The translations under genes and the position numbers were made by a program. Shown here piece after piece: positions 26,039 through 36,606 of a DNA stretch of 57,754 nt. The notes beneath the pieces are model-generated. The model did no database searches and was not told the origin of the DNA. It saw only the letters and a program-made list of their open reading frames with translations. The number at the start of each line of letters is the position of its first letter. Within the stretch, counting starts at the first letter, position 1. Source of the DNA: Bradyrhizobium sp. (GTDB lineage: Bacteria > Pseudomonadota > Alphaproteobacteria > Rhizobiales > Xanthobacteraceae); contig NZ_DAHUXJ010000093.1 of NCBI RefSeq assembly GCF_027307225.1, positions 1 to 57,754 of the forward strand, given 5' to 3'.

Positions 26039-26990
26039 TGCTCGATCCTTGCTGCCATTTGCGTCGCTGCATGCCGAACCAGGATATCCCGATCGCCGCC
26101 AGCAGGAACGGGATCATGGCGGTCGCAATCGCCGCGCCCTCGCCCAGACGCCCCGAGATAATGCCGCGTTGATAGCTCAAGGTCGCCATCAAATGTGTGG
26201 CGTTGACCGGTCCGCCGCGCGTCAGCGCCCAGATCAGCTGGAAATCGGTGAAGGTAAACAACACCGAAAACGTCATCACGACCGCGATGATCGGGGTCAA
26301 CAACGGATAGGTGATGTAGCGGAAGCGCTGCCAGTTGGACGCGCCATCGAGTGTTGCGGCTTCATAGAGCGAGGGCGAGACGGTCTGAAGGCCTGCGAGA
26401 AGCGTGATCGCAACAAAAGGGACGCCGCGCCAGATATTGGCGAAAATCACGCTGCCGCGCGCCATGTTAGTTTCACCGAGAAAATCGATGTTGTGCTCGA
26501 TCAGGCCAAGCTTCATCAGCGACCAGGAAATGATCGAGAACTGGGCATCGTAGATCCACCAGAATGCGATCGCGGAGAGCACGGTCGGCACGATGAAGGG
26601 AATGAGCACGATCGAGCGGATCAGCGCCTTGAACGGCAAGTTGCGGTTCAACAGCAACGCAAGATAGAGACCAATCGCAAATTTGATGGTGCTCGCGACG
26701 ACCGTATAGAGAATCGTGTTGAAAACCGACAGCCAGAAGATCGAGTCGTCCCACAGCCACTCGTAATTCTCAAGGCCGACGAATATGCCGGCGCGGCCGA
26801 TGCGCTCGTCGGTAAAACTCATCCAGATGCCCAGGCCCAGCGGATACGCGAGGAACAGGATCAGGAATGCGCCCGCAGGCAGCATGAACCACAGCGCCAC
26901 GAAGTTGCGGTTGACCTTCAGCCGCGACCATAGAGAGGGCGTATCAACACTGGCCTGGCGAACCGGCACCGATGTTTGAAGTGTCGTCAT
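26031..26990 (-). CDS. Carbohydrate ABC transporter permease (MalF/UgpA type)
   Basis: A 319-residue six-helix permease. The start chosen is the ATG at 26990 (MTTLQTSVPVRQASVDTPSL); the frame runs to 27080 but the extra residues are Arg-rich and unlike a permease. The EAA motif is YEAATLDGASNWQRFRYITYPLL. It pairs with the 25130-26038 permease to form the channel of a CUT1-family sugar or sugar-acid importer. Confidence 0.92.
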   Translation of the reverse strand: MTTLQTSVPVRQASVDTPSLWSRLKVNRNFVALWFMLPAGAFLILFLAYPLGLGIWMSFTDERIGRAGIFVGLENYEWLWDDSIFWLSVFNTILYTVVASTIKFAIGLYLALLLNRNLPFKALIRSIVLIPFIVPTVLSAIAFWWIYDAQFSIISWSLMKLGLIEHNIDFLGETNMARGSVIFANIWRGVPFVAITLLAGLQTVSPSLYEAATLDGASNWQRFRYITYPLLTPIIAVVMTFSVLFTFTDFQLIWALTRGGPVNATHLMATLSYQRGIISGRLGEGAAIATAMIPFLLAAIGISWFGMQRRKWQQGSSND

Positions 26991-27107
26991 CTCGTTCCAA
27001 TTTCTATCCACCCATCTCCGGCCGCATCTGGTGGCCGAACTTTGGGACCGGATTGGCAGTGTCCGCGGTCGGCGCCCCAAACCGCGCCGACCAACCCAAG
27101 ATAAGAC

Positions 27108-28430
27108 CTAGCGGAAGATGCGCTTGGTGGAACGCTCCGCCGAGGCCATCGCGGTCTTCACATCTTCTCGACCGGTGCAGTAGTTCGCGAACATGTCGAC
27201 CAGAACGAAGTCGGTGATCAGGGCGGCGGCATTCTCGCTCATCTGAGCGACCCCCGCAGGGGTCAGCGAGGTTTCGCCGACGTCGCGGAACGGCGTGTTC
27301 TTGGGATCTGCGGTCCAGATCGGATTTTTGGTGAAATCGAGCAGGAACGGGGAGAGGTAACCTTGGGATGCTTCGACCCACGGGTTGAACTGGGCCGGAT
27401 CCAGCATAAAGGCGGTGAAGGCCTTGCAGGCCTGCGGGAACTTGGTGAAGTTGAAGACCAAAATCGGGAAACCCAGATTGAGTTCACGCGCCTTTCCGTC
27501 CACCCCCAGCGGCAAGTGGGCGTGGTTCATGTCCGCCGCGATCTGCGGATTTTCAGTCTTCGCCTTGATGTAAATCGAGATGCCGTTGACAGTCAGGTGA
27601 AGCTGACCCGCCAGGAAGGCCTTGTTGTTGGAACTGTCATTCCAGGACGCGGTGCCCGGGATGAAGTTGTCGTAAAGGCCTTTGACATATTCGAGCGCCT
27701 TGGCGGTCTCGGGCGAATTGACGACGACCTTATTGTTTGCGTCGATCATATTTCCGCCATGCGCCCACAGGGCCCAATGAAGCCAGGAGTTGGCGTCGCC
27801 CGAGGCGTGTCCGAGCGCCATGCCGGCCGGAGTGCCGTTCTTGTTCAGACCCTTGACGAGGTCAGCAAAGCCGGCAAGATCCTTCGGGAACTCCTTGTGG
27901 CCGGCCTTTTCCATCGCAGCGACGCGGTAATTCACCAAAGCGCCGGTGACGGCGACGGGGACACCGATCCACTTGCCGTCCAATTTGCCGTAGGCTTGGC
28001 CCGCCTTGGACCACCCGCCCGCCTTCTTGCCAAGGTAATCTGCGACGTCGGTCATATCGGTGACCTTGGTCGGGAACAGGAACGGCAACGAATAGAGGCC
28101 CCAGACGATGTCGAGGCCCTGCCCAATGTTGGCCGCAACCGACGCCTTGGGCTGGACGTCTTCATAGGATTCGTTGGTGACGTTCATCACGACGCCGGTT
28201 GCCTTCTGGAAGGCGTCGACGATTTTCATGAACGCGGCATCTTCGGAATCGACGAAGTGCTTCCAGCGCAACAGGTTGATCTTGGCGCCGGCTTCCGGTT
28301 TCCACGGCGAGGCCTGCGCCCAAGCCTTGGCATAGCCGAGCAATTGGTCGGCCGACATGGTGGCGGCGGCCGCAAGCAGAGTGCCGCCGGCCTTCAACGC
28401 CGACCGCCGGTCCAGTGTAAAATTACTCAT
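27108..28430 (-). CDS. Extracellular sugar-binding protein with Tat signal
   Basis: A 440-residue binding protein of the UgpB/MalE-like SBP_bac_1 group. The N-terminus has a twin-arginine signal: DRRSALKAGGTLLAAAATMSA, so export is probably by Tat after folding. The mature domain contains INLLRWKHFVDSEDAAFMK and a central WLHWALWAHGGNMIDANNK typical of polyol/sugar-binding proteins. It follows the ATPase gene and precedes both permeases on the minus strand. The ligand is probably a sugar or sugar acid used by the adjoining catabolic genes. Confidence 0.9.
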   Translation of the reverse strand: MSNFTLDRRSALKAGGTLLAAAATMSADQLLGYAKAWAQASPWKPEAGAKINLLRWKHFVDSEDAAFMKIVDAFQKATGVVMNVTNESYEDVQPKASVAANIGQGLDIVWGLYSLPFLFPTKVTDMTDVADYLGKKAGGWSKAGQAYGKLDGKWIGVPVAVTGALVNYRVAAMEKAGHKEFPKDLAGFADLVKGLNKNGTPAGMALGHASGDANSWLHWALWAHGGNMIDANNKVVVNSPETAKALEYVKGLYDNFIPGTASWNDSSNNKAFLAGQLHLTVNGISIYIKAKTENPQIAADMNHAHLPLGVDGKARELNLGFPILVFNFTKFPQACKAFTAFMLDPAQFNPWVEASQGYLSPFLLDFTKNPIWTADPKNTPFRDVGETSLTPAGVAQMSENAAALITDFVLVDMFANYCTGREDVKTAMASAERSTKRIFR

Positions 28431-28487
28431 TGTCCCATTTCTCCCTTTTTGATTGGCTTTCCATCGGCGATTGAGATGCGCCGACTT

Positions 28488-29549
<1,062 letters not shown>

Positions 29550-29770
29550 ACACTTTTTCTCCCAAACACCCGATCCAGCCGCCGGTACATGCCGACGGCC
29601 TCTGATTTAGTGGCGTCATATCAGACTTTTGCAACGATGTCCTTGGATCAAAGTCGTAGAAAATTGTCGCGGCTGCTCGCCGTTGCGGAGCGCAACTTGG
29701 CGTGCGAACATTGCGCGCCCAAAATGATGATTACGCACAAAAATAAGGCGCGTGCGCTGCGGGAGAAACC

Positions 29771-31579
29771 ATGAACAAGCCGCTAACCGGCGTCAGAAGG
29801 CGCAAACTCCGTTCCACCGAGTGGTTCAACAACCCCCATAACCCCGGGATGACCGCGCTCTACCTTGAGCGTTATCTCAATTACGGCCTGACGCGGGAAG
29901 AACTGCAGTCCGGCAAGCCGATCATCGGTATTGCGCAGACCGGCAACGACCTGTCGCCCTGTAACCGGCACCACATCGAACTGGCGCATCGGGTCCGTGA
30001 GGGTATCAGGACCGCCGGCGGTATCGCGATGGAATTCCCGATGCACCCGATCCAGGAGACGGGCAAACGGCCGACCGCGGCATTGGACCGCAACCTCGCC
30101 TATCTCGGTCTGGTCGAAGTCCTGTTCGGCTACCCGCTGGACGGGGTGGTGTTGACGACGGGCTGCGACAAAACCACGCCAGCCTGCCTGATGGCCGCCG
30201 CGACCGTCAACCTGCCCGCAATCGTGCTGTCGGGCGGACCGATGCTGAACGGCTGGCACAACGGCCAGCGTACCGGATCCGGAACCGTGGTCTGGAAGGC
30301 CCGCGAGCAACTTGCTGCGGGCGAGATCGACTACGAACAGTTCATGACCATTGTGGCCTCCTCGGCGCCATCGGTCGGCCACTGCAACACCATGGGCACC
30401 GCCTCGACGATGAACGCGCTGGCCGAGGCGCTCGGCATGTCCCTGCCCGGCTGCGCGGCCATTCCCGCGCCCTATCGCGAACGCGGCCAGATCGCCTATG
30501 AGACCGGAAAGCGCATCGTCAACATGGTCTGGGAGGACCTGAAACCCTCCGACATCCTGACCCGACAGGCGTTTGAGAACTGCATCGTCGTCAACTCGGC
30601 GATCGGCGGCTCGACCAACGCGCCGATCCATATCAATGCGCTAGCCCGTCACATCGGAGTCGAGCTTTCGATCGACGACTGGCAGAAATTCGGCCACGAC
30701 GTGCCGCTGCTCGTCAACATGCAGCCGGCCGGCTTCTATCTCGGCGAGGAATTCCATCGCGCTGGCGGCGTGCCCGCGGTGGTGCGCGAGTTGATGAAGG
30801 CCAAGCGGATTCACGAAGACGCCATCACCGTCAACGGCCATGCCATGGGCGACAATTGCCGCGAAGCGCCCAAGCCGGATGGCGACGTCGTCTTCAGTTA
30901 TGACAAGCCTCTGGTGAAAGATGCAGGTTTCATCGTGCTGCGCGGCAATCTCTTCGATTCCGCGATCATGAAGACCAGCGTCATCTCAAAGGAATTCCGC
31001 GACCGTTATCTGATCAACCCGAAGGACCTGAACGCCTTCGAGGGCCGCGCCATCGTGTTCGAGGGTCCGGAGGATTATCACGAGCGAATTGACGATGCCT
31101 CACTCAACATCGACGAGCATTGCATCCTGTTCGTGCGCGGTGCCGGCCCGATCGGCTATCCCGGCGGCGCCGAGGTGGTAAACATGCAGCCGCCGGCAGC
31201 CCTGATCAAACGCGGCATCCTGGCCCTGCCCTGCATCGGCGACGGCCGGCAGTCCGGTACGTCGGGTTCGCCGTCGATCCTCAACGCTTCGCCGGAAGCC
31301 GCCGCCGGCGGCGGCCTCGCGATCCTGAGGACCGGCGACAAGGTTCGCATCGATCTCAACAAAGGCAGCGCCAATATCCTGATTTCCGACGACGAGTTGA
31401 AGAAGCGCCGTGCGGAGTTGAAGGCCAAAGGTGGCTTCCCCCATCCGCCAAACCAGACGCCATGGCAGGAGCTATATCGTTCGACCGTCGGCCAGCATTC
31501 GACCGGCGCCTGCATGGAGCTTGCCACGCGCTACCACAACGTCGCCGGCACTTTCGGCGTCGCCAGGGATAATCACTGA
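29771..31579 (+). CDS. xylD: IlvD/Edd-family sugar-acid dehydratase, D-xylonate dehydratase-like
   Basis: A 602-residue [2Fe-2S] dehydratase. Cluster cysteines are at about 64 (SPCNRHH), 132 ([10 protein letters not shown]) and 205 (VGHCNTMG); the spacings of 68 and 73 residues match the arabinonate/xylonate dehydratase group. Overall it strongly resembles Caulobacter XylD from [22 protein letters not shown] onward. It would dehydrate a pentonate to a 2-keto-3-deoxy acid. GGGAGA lies just upstream of the ATG. With a sugar importer opposite and two SDRs downstream it starts a sugar-acid catabolic operon. L-arabinonate or another pentonate is also possible. Confidence 0.87.
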   Translation: MNKPLTGVRRRKLRSTEWFNNPHNPGMTALYLERYLNYGLTREELQSGKPIIGIAQTGNDLSPCNRHHIELAHRVREGIRTAGGIAMEFPMHPIQETGKRPTAALDRNLAYLGLVEVLFGYPLDGVVLTTGCDKTTPACLMAAATVNLPAIVLSGGPMLNGWHNGQRTGSGTVVWKAREQLAAGEIDYEQFMTIVASSAPSVGHCNTMGTASTMNALAEALGMSLPGCAAIPAPYRERGQIAYETGKRIVNMVWEDLKPSDILTRQAFENCIVVNSAIGGSTNAPIHINALARHIGVELSIDDWQKFGHDVPLLVNMQPAGFYLGEEFHRAGGVPAVVRELMKAKRIHEDAITVNGHAMGDNCREAPKPDGDVVFSYDKPLVKDAGFIVLRGNLFDSAIMKTSVISKEFRDRYLINPKDLNAFEGRAIVFEGPEDYHERIDDASLNIDEHCILFVRGAGPIGYPGGAEVVNMQPPAALIKRGILALPCIGDGRQSGTSGSPSILNASPEAAAGGGLAILRTGDKVRIDLNKGSANILISDDELKKRRAELKAKGGFPHPPNQTPWQELYRSTVGQHSTGACMELATRYHNVAGTFGVARDNH

Positions 31580-31586
31580 GACATCC

Positions 31587-31674
31587 GTCATTCCGGGATA
31601 GTCCGAAGGACTAGACCCGGAATCTCGAGATTCCGGGTTCGCGCTACGCGCGCCCCGGAATGACAAAAATAAAA
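31587..31674. repeat. Intergenic palindrome of the gtcattccggg family
   Basis: It opens GTCATTCCGGGATAG and closes CGCGCCCCGGAATGAC, with ACCCGGAATCTCGAGATTCC as centre. It lies in the 107-base gap between dehydratase and the first SDR, which are on the same strand. Confidence 0.85.
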
Positions 31675-31685
31675 AGGATGAAACC

Positions 31686-32420
31686 ATGACCGACCGCCTC
31701 AAGGGCAAACGCGCATTCGTCACCGCGGCGGCAGCCGGCATCGGCCGTGCCTCGGCGATCGCATTCGCGCGCGAGGGCGCCAGCGTCTTTGCCACCGACA
31801 TCGACGAGAAGGGATTGGCGAGCCTCGCCGCCGAGGGGGTCAAGGAAACGGCACGTCTCGATGCACGCGACAGCGCCGCGGTCGCCGCCATGGCCAGGCG
31901 GGTCGGCGCGGTCGACATCCTGCTGAATGCGGCTGGCTTCGTGCATCACGGCACGGTGCTCGACTGCTCCGACGAGGACTGGGACTTTTCCTTCGACCTC
32001 AACGTCAAATCGATGCACCGCACGATCCGAAGTTTCCTGCCGCCGATGCTGGAGCGTGGCGGCGGCGCGATCGTCAACATCTCCTCCGCTGCCGGAGTCT
32101 TCAAGGCCGCGCCCAACCGCTACGTCTACGGGGCGACCAAGGCGGCCGTCGCCGCGCTGACACGGGCGGTCGCAGCCGATTTCATCACGAGGGGCATTCG
32201 CTGCAATTGCATCTGCCCCGGCACCATCGAGACGCCCTCGATGCTCGGCCGTGCGGCCGCCGCCGGCCCCGGCGGGCGAGAGCAGTTTATCGCACGGCAG
32301 CCGATGGGGCGGCTCGGCACGGCCCAGGAGATTGCCTTGCTGGCGGTTTATCTCGCGAGCGATGAGAGCGCTTTCACCACCGGCGTCGCGCATGTCATCG
32401 ATGGCGGCTGGACGCTGTAA
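31686..32420 (+). CDS. SDR-family dehydrogenase (BDH2 / L-fucose-dehydrogenase-like)
   Basis: A 244-residue classical SDR. The cofactor motif is FVTAAAAGIGRASA, with Ala where most SDRs have the first Gly; this variant is seen in the BDH2 (DHRS6) group, which also shares the following IAFAREGASVFATDI. The catalytic set is Ser in NISSAAG and YVYGATKAA (YxxxK). It ends in the family tail VIDGGWTL. AAGGA lies 7 bases before the ATG. It probably oxidises a hydroxy or keto-deoxy sugar acid after the dehydratase step. Confidence 0.88.
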   Translation: MTDRLKGKRAFVTAAAAGIGRASAIAFAREGASVFATDIDEKGLASLAAEGVKETARLDARDSAAVAAMARRVGAVDILLNAAGFVHHGTVLDCSDEDWDFSFDLNVKSMHRTIRSFLPPMLERGGGAIVNISSAAGVFKAAPNRYVYGATKAAVAALTRAVAADFITRGIRCNCICPGTIETPSMLGRAAAAGPGGREQFIARQPMGRLGTAQEIALLAVYLASDESAFTTGVAHVIDGGWTL

Positions 32421-32502
32421 TCATCACCTCTCCCCGCCTCCCGGGAGAGCAGCGAACTTCAGGTCACCGACAGAATTGAATTCTGACGAAAGGACTTCCT
32501 CA

Positions 32503-33249
32503 ATGAACAAGATCGACCTCAACGGGCGTTGCGCCATCGTCACCGGCGGAGCGCAAGGTTTTGGCCGCGCGATTGCCGAACGTTATATCGTCTCCGGCGC
32601 CAAGGTCGCGATCTGGGACAATGATCAAGCGCTGGCCGAAAAGACGGCCAGGGAAATCGGCACTGGCGTCAGCGCATTCAAGGTCGACGTGACCGACCTC
32701 GCCGCGGTCGAGAAAGCACGCGACGAAACGCTGAAGGCGCTCGGCAAGATCGATATCTTCGTCAACAATGCCGGCATCGCCGGCGTCAACAAGACCGTCT
32801 GGGAGACCGACTTCGAGGAGTGGCGCAAGGTGCTGCGCATCAATCTCGACGGTCCTTTCATCTGCTGCAAGGCGATCGCGCCGTCCATGGTCAAGCAGAA
32901 CTACGGCCGGATCGTCAACATCGCCTCCATCGCCGGCAAGGAAGGCAATCCGAACGCCGCGCACTACTCGGCCTCGAAGGCCGGCCTGATCGCGCTCACC
33001 AAATCGCTCGGCAAGGAACTCGCCAAATACAACATCATGGTCAATGCGGTGACGCCGGCCGCGGCGAAGACCGCCATCTTCGACCAGATGACGCAGCAGC
33101 ACATCGACTTCATGCTGTCGAAGATTCCGAAAAACCGCTTTGTTCTCGTCGAGGAACTCGCAGCCCTCGCGGCCTGGCTGGCCTCCGAAGACTGTTCGTT
33201 CTCGACCGGCGCGGTGTTCGACATTTCCGGCGGACGGGCGACTTACTAG
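32503..33249 (+). CDS. SDR-family 3-oxoacyl-reductase-like dehydrogenase
   Basis: A 248-residue classical SDR. AIVTGGAQGFGRAIAERYI is the TGxxxGxG site, NNAGIAG the structural motif, SIAGKEGNPNAAHYSASKAG carries the catalytic Tyr and Lys. The ATG at 32503 has AAGGA 8 bases upstream; the frame is open from 32251, but that part overlaps the previous gene. Third member of the sugar-acid operon; a second dehydrogenase would oxidise a further hydroxyl of the pathway intermediate. Exact substrate unknown. Confidence 0.88.
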   Translation: MNKIDLNGRCAIVTGGAQGFGRAIAERYIVSGAKVAIWDNDQALAEKTAREIGTGVSAFKVDVTDLAAVEKARDETLKALGKIDIFVNNAGIAGVNKTVWETDFEEWRKVLRINLDGPFICCKAIAPSMVKQNYGRIVNIASIAGKEGNPNAAHYSASKAGLIALTKSLGKELAKYNIMVNAVTPAAAKTAIFDQMTQQHIDFMLSKIPKNRFVLVEELAALAAWLASEDCSFSTGAVFDISGGRATY

Positions 33250-33257
33250 GAATGTCT

Positions 33258-33647
33258 ATGACACGCGAAGGCGGATGTCTCTGCGGCGCGGTTCGTTTCA
33301 CATGCGAGGGCGACCCCCTCAACGTGCGCGTCTGCCACTGCCGCAATTGCCAGAAGGCGATGGGCTCGCCTTTTTTCGCGCGCGCGCTTTACGAGCAGCG
33401 CGCCATCACGGTCAAAGGCGATACCGGCCGCTACCCCTCCTCCGACCATCTCGATCGGGTCTTCTGCAAACAGTGCGGCACACGGCTGTTTTCCTGGCGC
33501 CGCAACGGCACTGCGGCCGGCGTTGCGCTCGCAACCTTCGACGACCGCAACGCCTTTGCGCCGACCGAGCACATCTGGGTGTCGGAAAAGATCGCCTGGG
33601 TCCGCCTGGACGACGGCCTCCCGCAATATCCCGAAGGTCCAATTTAG
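33258..33647 (+). CDS. GFA-family (glutathione-dependent formaldehyde-activating fold) zinc protein
   Basis: A 129-residue zinc protein. Zinc ligands are visible as CLCGAVRF near the start, VCHCRNCQKAMGSP and FCKQCGTRLFSW. The start at 33258 has AGGA six bases before it; an in-frame ATG at 33252 is too close to that site. Members of this fold are often misnamed formaldehyde-activating; the real substrate is usually unknown. It lies 8 bases after the SDR and is probably in the same transcript. Confidence 0.88.
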   Translation: MTREGGCLCGAVRFTCEGDPLNVRVCHCRNCQKAMGSPFFARALYEQRAITVKGDTGRYPSSDHLDRVFCKQCGTRLFSWRRNGTAAGVALATFDDRNAFAPTEHIWVSEKIAWVRLDDGLPQYPEGPI

Positions 33648-33763
33648 TATTTCGGTTACGATAAGCCCGTTCCGGGTATGATTAAGGCTGCCCGCCCGGG
33701 CACCAACACGCTTGCGGCGTGGTAAGCGTAAGGGAACCACGCCCGCCTTCCGGAATCGAGCCC

Positions 33764-34444
33764 GTGAACTTTACCCCCTACGCCCTCTCCGTCTGGATCC
33801 TGCCGCTCGTTTTTGCGATCACCTTTCACGAGGCCGCGCACGGCTTCGTTGCCCATCGCCTGGGAGACGACACCGCCTTTAATCTCGGCCGCGTCAGCTT
33901 CAACCCGGTCCGGCACATCGATCCCTTCGGCACGCTGATCATGCCGGCGATCCTCCTGATGTCGCATGCGCCATTTCTGTTCGGCTATGCCAAGCCGGTG
34001 CCGGTGAACTTTCGGGCGCTGCGCAATCCGCGGATCGGCATGATTCTCGTCGCGCTGGCGGGTCCCGCGACCAATATCGCGCTCGCGTTGATCGCGGCCG
34101 CAGCCTTCCACGGCGCGCGGCTGCTGCCGGAGAACTCCGCGCAGTGGGTGGCGGACAACTTGAAGAATGCGATTGTGATCAACGTCGTCCTCGCGATTTT
34201 CAATATGATGCCGATCCCGCCCCTCGACGGTGGCCGGGTCGCCGTCGGGCTGTTGCCGCGCGCTCTGGCGTTGCCGCTGGCCCGACTGGAACCGTTCGGG
34301 ATGCTGATCCTGATCGGCATCCTGATCTTGCTTCCGCTGGCCGGTTCGCAGTTCGGTCTAAATCTTGATGTTATTTCAGCGATATTGCGAACAGCGACCG
34401 GTTATGTGATCCGGGCGATACTCTTCGTCACCGGAAATCGATAA
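33764..34444 (+). CDS. Site-2 protease family (M50) membrane metalloprotease
   Basis: A 226-residue protein with about six helices. The zinc motif is FHEAAHGFVAH (HExxH) and the second conserved element is FNMMPIPPLDGGR, which supplies the third ligand. The GTG at 33764 (reading MNFTPYALSVWILPLVF) matches the usual start of this family; a GTG at 33719 would add 15 residues of unlike sequence. It would cut membrane-bound substrates such as anti-sigma factors, or be one of the reduced bacterial M50B homologues. No regulatory partner is beside it. Confidence 0.85.
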   Translation: MNFTPYALSVWILPLVFAITFHEAAHGFVAHRLGDDTAFNLGRVSFNPVRHIDPFGTLIMPAILLMSHAPFLFGYAKPVPVNFRALRNPRIGMILVALAGPATNIALALIAAAAFHGARLLPENSAQWVADNLKNAIVINVVLAIFNMMPIPPLDGGRVAVGLLPRALALPLARLEPFGMLILIGILILLPLAGSQFGLNLDVISAILRTATGYVIRAILFVTGNR

Positions 34445-34474
34445 CCCAATAAGCCCCGCCGCCAAGAGCAGAGG

Positions 34475-34642
34475 TCAGTGCGGCGAATTTGAAGTTCCTA
34501 TCAGCTTCGCGGCGAGTTCGTCATAGGAACTTCAAATTCAAGGCCGCACTGAAGAACAATAAGTTGCTAGAGCTCCTTTGATTCCGAAGTTCGCATCAGA
34601 GGCTGCCCCGATATCGTGCGAACTTCGGAATCGGAGCTCTAG
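34475..34642 (+). repeat. Twin-hairpin CTAG element, copy 4 (compensated ends)
   Basis: A 34475-34552, linker 34553-34566, B 34567-34642. The A ends read TCAGTGCGGC and GCCGCACTGA instead of CTAGTGCGGC and GCCGCACTAG: both changed pairs remain complementary. The B arms are CTAGAGCTCC/GGAGCTCTAG with TTT bulge. It lies between two plus-strand genes, and an open frame of the next gene runs back into the B hairpin. Confidence 0.92.
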
Positions 34643-34718
34643 TTTGATCAAAGCAGCCGACATGATGATCGCGCGACGCGCCGATACCAGAGCGAGAGCG
34701 GATTTCGCAACCTGGACC

Positions 34719-35072
34719 ATGATGGCGAAGCTGAATGGAACTTCCTCCCTGCCGCCGGCGGCGCAGGCCTTCCTCGATCAATACAAGGCGCTCTTGAAGG
34801 AGAAGACCGAGGCCGAAGCCTCCGAGGCCGCGATCCAGCTCATCTATCAAAGCTACTATGAGGAGATGGGCGGCGCGGGCCAGGCTCCCGAAGTCAAACC
34901 GCGTTCGGCCAAGGCCAGCCAGGCGAGCGACAATGTCACCGCCTTTAAACGCCCGCCCCCGCAGCGGCCGCGGGCTGCCAGCGGGCAGCAGGCCAAGCCA
35001 AGACTGCCGGTCGCCCTGATCTTCATCGGTCTGGTCATCGTCTATACGGCTATCCAGTATTTCTTCCGCTGA
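34719..35072 (+). CDS. Tail-anchored membrane protein of unknown function
   Basis: A 117-residue protein from MMAKLNGTSSLPPAAQAFLD. An N-terminal helical part (QAFLDQYKALLKEKTEAEAS) is followed by a Pro/Arg-rich linker (AFKRPPPQRPRAASG) and one C-terminal membrane helix (LPVALIFIGLVIVYTAIQYF). The frame is open back to 34578, but that sequence comes from the repeat element; starts at 34662 or 34722 are also possible. It would sit in the membrane with the N-terminus in the cytoplasm. Function unknown. Confidence 0.55.
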   Translation: MMAKLNGTSSLPPAAQAFLDQYKALLKEKTEAEASEAAIQLIYQSYYEEMGGAGQAPEVKPRSAKASQASDNVTAFKRPPPQRPRAASGQQAKPRLPVALIFIGLVIVYTAIQYFFR

Positions 35073-35167
35073 CGGCCGGGCCGGTTCGGCGCCTCGCCGC
35101 ACTAGCCGACGCGCCAGAGGGCCGACATAATGGCTCCCGGAGAAAACCAAACGGGGGGAGCCGGAGA

Positions 35168-36391
35168 ATGAAGCGATCAATTGCAACGCTCGTGCTTGCC
35201 GTTGGCCTGGGGTCAATGGGCAGTGCATTCGCGCAGGAAAAACTCGACAAGGTCGTGAAGGTCGGAGCGCTGGGCGATCAATCGGGCCTGTACCAGGATA
35301 TCGGCGGACCGGGTTCGACGGTTGCCGCACAGATGGCGATCGAGGACTCCGGGCTTCTGGCCAAAGGCTGGAAGATCGACCTGATTTCCGGGGATCACCA
35401 GAACAAGCCGGACGTCGGCACCAACATCGCCAAGCAATGGATCGACGTCGAAAAGGTCGACGTGTTCGTCGATCTCGCGAGCTCTGGCGTTGGGCTGGCG
35501 GTCGCCAACCTCGCCAGAGAGAAAAACGTCGTCAACCTGAATTCGGGCTCGGCCTCTTCCGATCTCACCGGTTCGCAATGTTCGCCCAACACGGTACACT
35601 GGGTCTACGACACCTACATGCTCGCGAACGGCACCGGCAAGGCGCTGGTGAAATCGGGCGGCGACACGTGGTTCTTCCTGACCGCGGACTATGCGTTCGG
35701 ACACGCGCTCGAGCGCGACACCAGCGCCGTCATCGTCGCGAATGGCGGCAAGGTGCTGGGTAGCGCCAAGCACCCGCTCAACACCGCCGACTTCTCTTCC
35801 TTCCTGCTGCAAGCGCAAAGCTCGAAGGCAAAGGTCGTCGGCCTTGCCAATGCCGGCGGCGACACCACCAACGCCATCAAGCAGGCGGCTGAATTCGGCA
35901 TCGTCGCCGGTGGCCAGAAACTTGCGGGCATGCTGCTGTTCATCACCGACATCAATGCGCTCGGCCTGAATGTCGCGAACGGCCTGAATTTCACCGAGAC
36001 CTTCTACTGGGACATGAACGACGGGACGCGGGCCTTCAGCAAGCGCTTCATGCAACGCTTCAAGAAGAATCCACCGACCATGGTACAGGCCGGCGTTTAT
36101 TCGTCGTTGATCCATTACTTCAAGGCGCTTGAGGCGCTCGGCGGCAATCCGCATGACGGCGTCAAGGTCGTCAACAAGATGAAGGAACTGCCGACCGACG
36201 ATCCCCTGTTCGGCAAGGGCTACATCCGGGCCGACGGCCGCAAGATTCACCCCGCTTATCTGTTCGAGGTGAAGAAGCCTTCGGAATCGAAATACGCCTG
36301 GGATTATTACAAGCTTGTCGCCACCATCCCGGCGGACGAAGCCTTCCTGCCGCTCGACAAGAGCGTCTGCCCGCTGGTGAAGAAGAAATAA
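35168..36391 (+). CDS. ABC transporter substrate-binding protein, branched-chain type, without adjacent transporter
   Basis: A 407-residue exported binding protein. The signal peptide is MKRSIATLVLAVGLGSMGSA followed by FAQ|EKL. VKVGALGDQSGLYQDIGGPG opens the Peripla_BP_6 fold, and NLNSGSASSDLTGSQCSPN is typical of this subgroup. GGGGGAGCCGGAGA precedes the ATG. No permease or ATPase adjoins it; the nearest liv genes are livM-G-F at 41828-44326, which in turn lack a binding protein. A twin-hairpin element follows directly at 36428. Confidence 0.88.
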   Translation: MKRSIATLVLAVGLGSMGSAFAQEKLDKVVKVGALGDQSGLYQDIGGPGSTVAAQMAIEDSGLLAKGWKIDLISGDHQNKPDVGTNIAKQWIDVEKVDVFVDLASSGVGLAVANLAREKNVVNLNSGSASSDLTGSQCSPNTVHWVYDTYMLANGTGKALVKSGGDTWFFLTADYAFGHALERDTSAVIVANGGKVLGSAKHPLNTADFSSFLLQAQSSKAKVVGLANAGGDTTNAIKQAAEFGIVAGGQKLAGMLLFITDINALGLNVANGLNFTETFYWDMNDGTRAFSKRFMQRFKKNPPTMVQAGVYSSLIHYFKALEALGGNPHDGVKVVNKMKELPTDDPLFGKGYIRADGRKIHPAYLFEVKKPSESKYAWDYYKLVATIPADEAFLPLDKSVCPLVKKK

Positions 36392-36427
36392 CGGAGAGGC
36401 GTCAGTCGAAACAAAATGCCGGCGGGA

Positions 36428-36594
36428 CTAGTGTAGCGACCCTGACGTTCCTTTCAGGGTCACAGCAAATTCTCGGAAGGAACGTCAGGGTCAAAGCTAC
36501 ACTAGCATTATCTTGTTGCTAGTGTCCCTTAGGTTCTGACATTCGTAAAAGTGCCCGCTGCGATAGCGTACGAATGTCAGAACCGGGACACTAG
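36428..36594 (+). repeat. Twin-hairpin CTAG element, copy 5 (most diverged stems, structure kept)
   Basis: A 36428-36505, linker 36506-36518, B 36519-36594. A arms CTAGTGTAGC/GCTACACTAG with inner GACCCTGACGTTCCTT paired to AAGGAACGTCAGGGTC and an AAA bulge; B arms CTAGTGTCCC/GGGACACTAG with inner GGTTCTGACATTCGTA paired to TACGAATGTCAGAACC and a TTA bulge. Many positions differ from other copies, yet all are paired. It separates convergent genes. Confidence 0.92.
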
Positions 36595-36606
36595 TCGCCG
36601 GCATTT

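Noticed and set aside
29589..29774. 61-codon frame in the divergent gap before xylD, and a TCTGAT/ATCAGA pair at 29601-29625
   Set aside because: The frame is not protein-like and overlaps the xylD start region; the dyad is only 6 bp with a 13-base spacer and too weak for an operator call.
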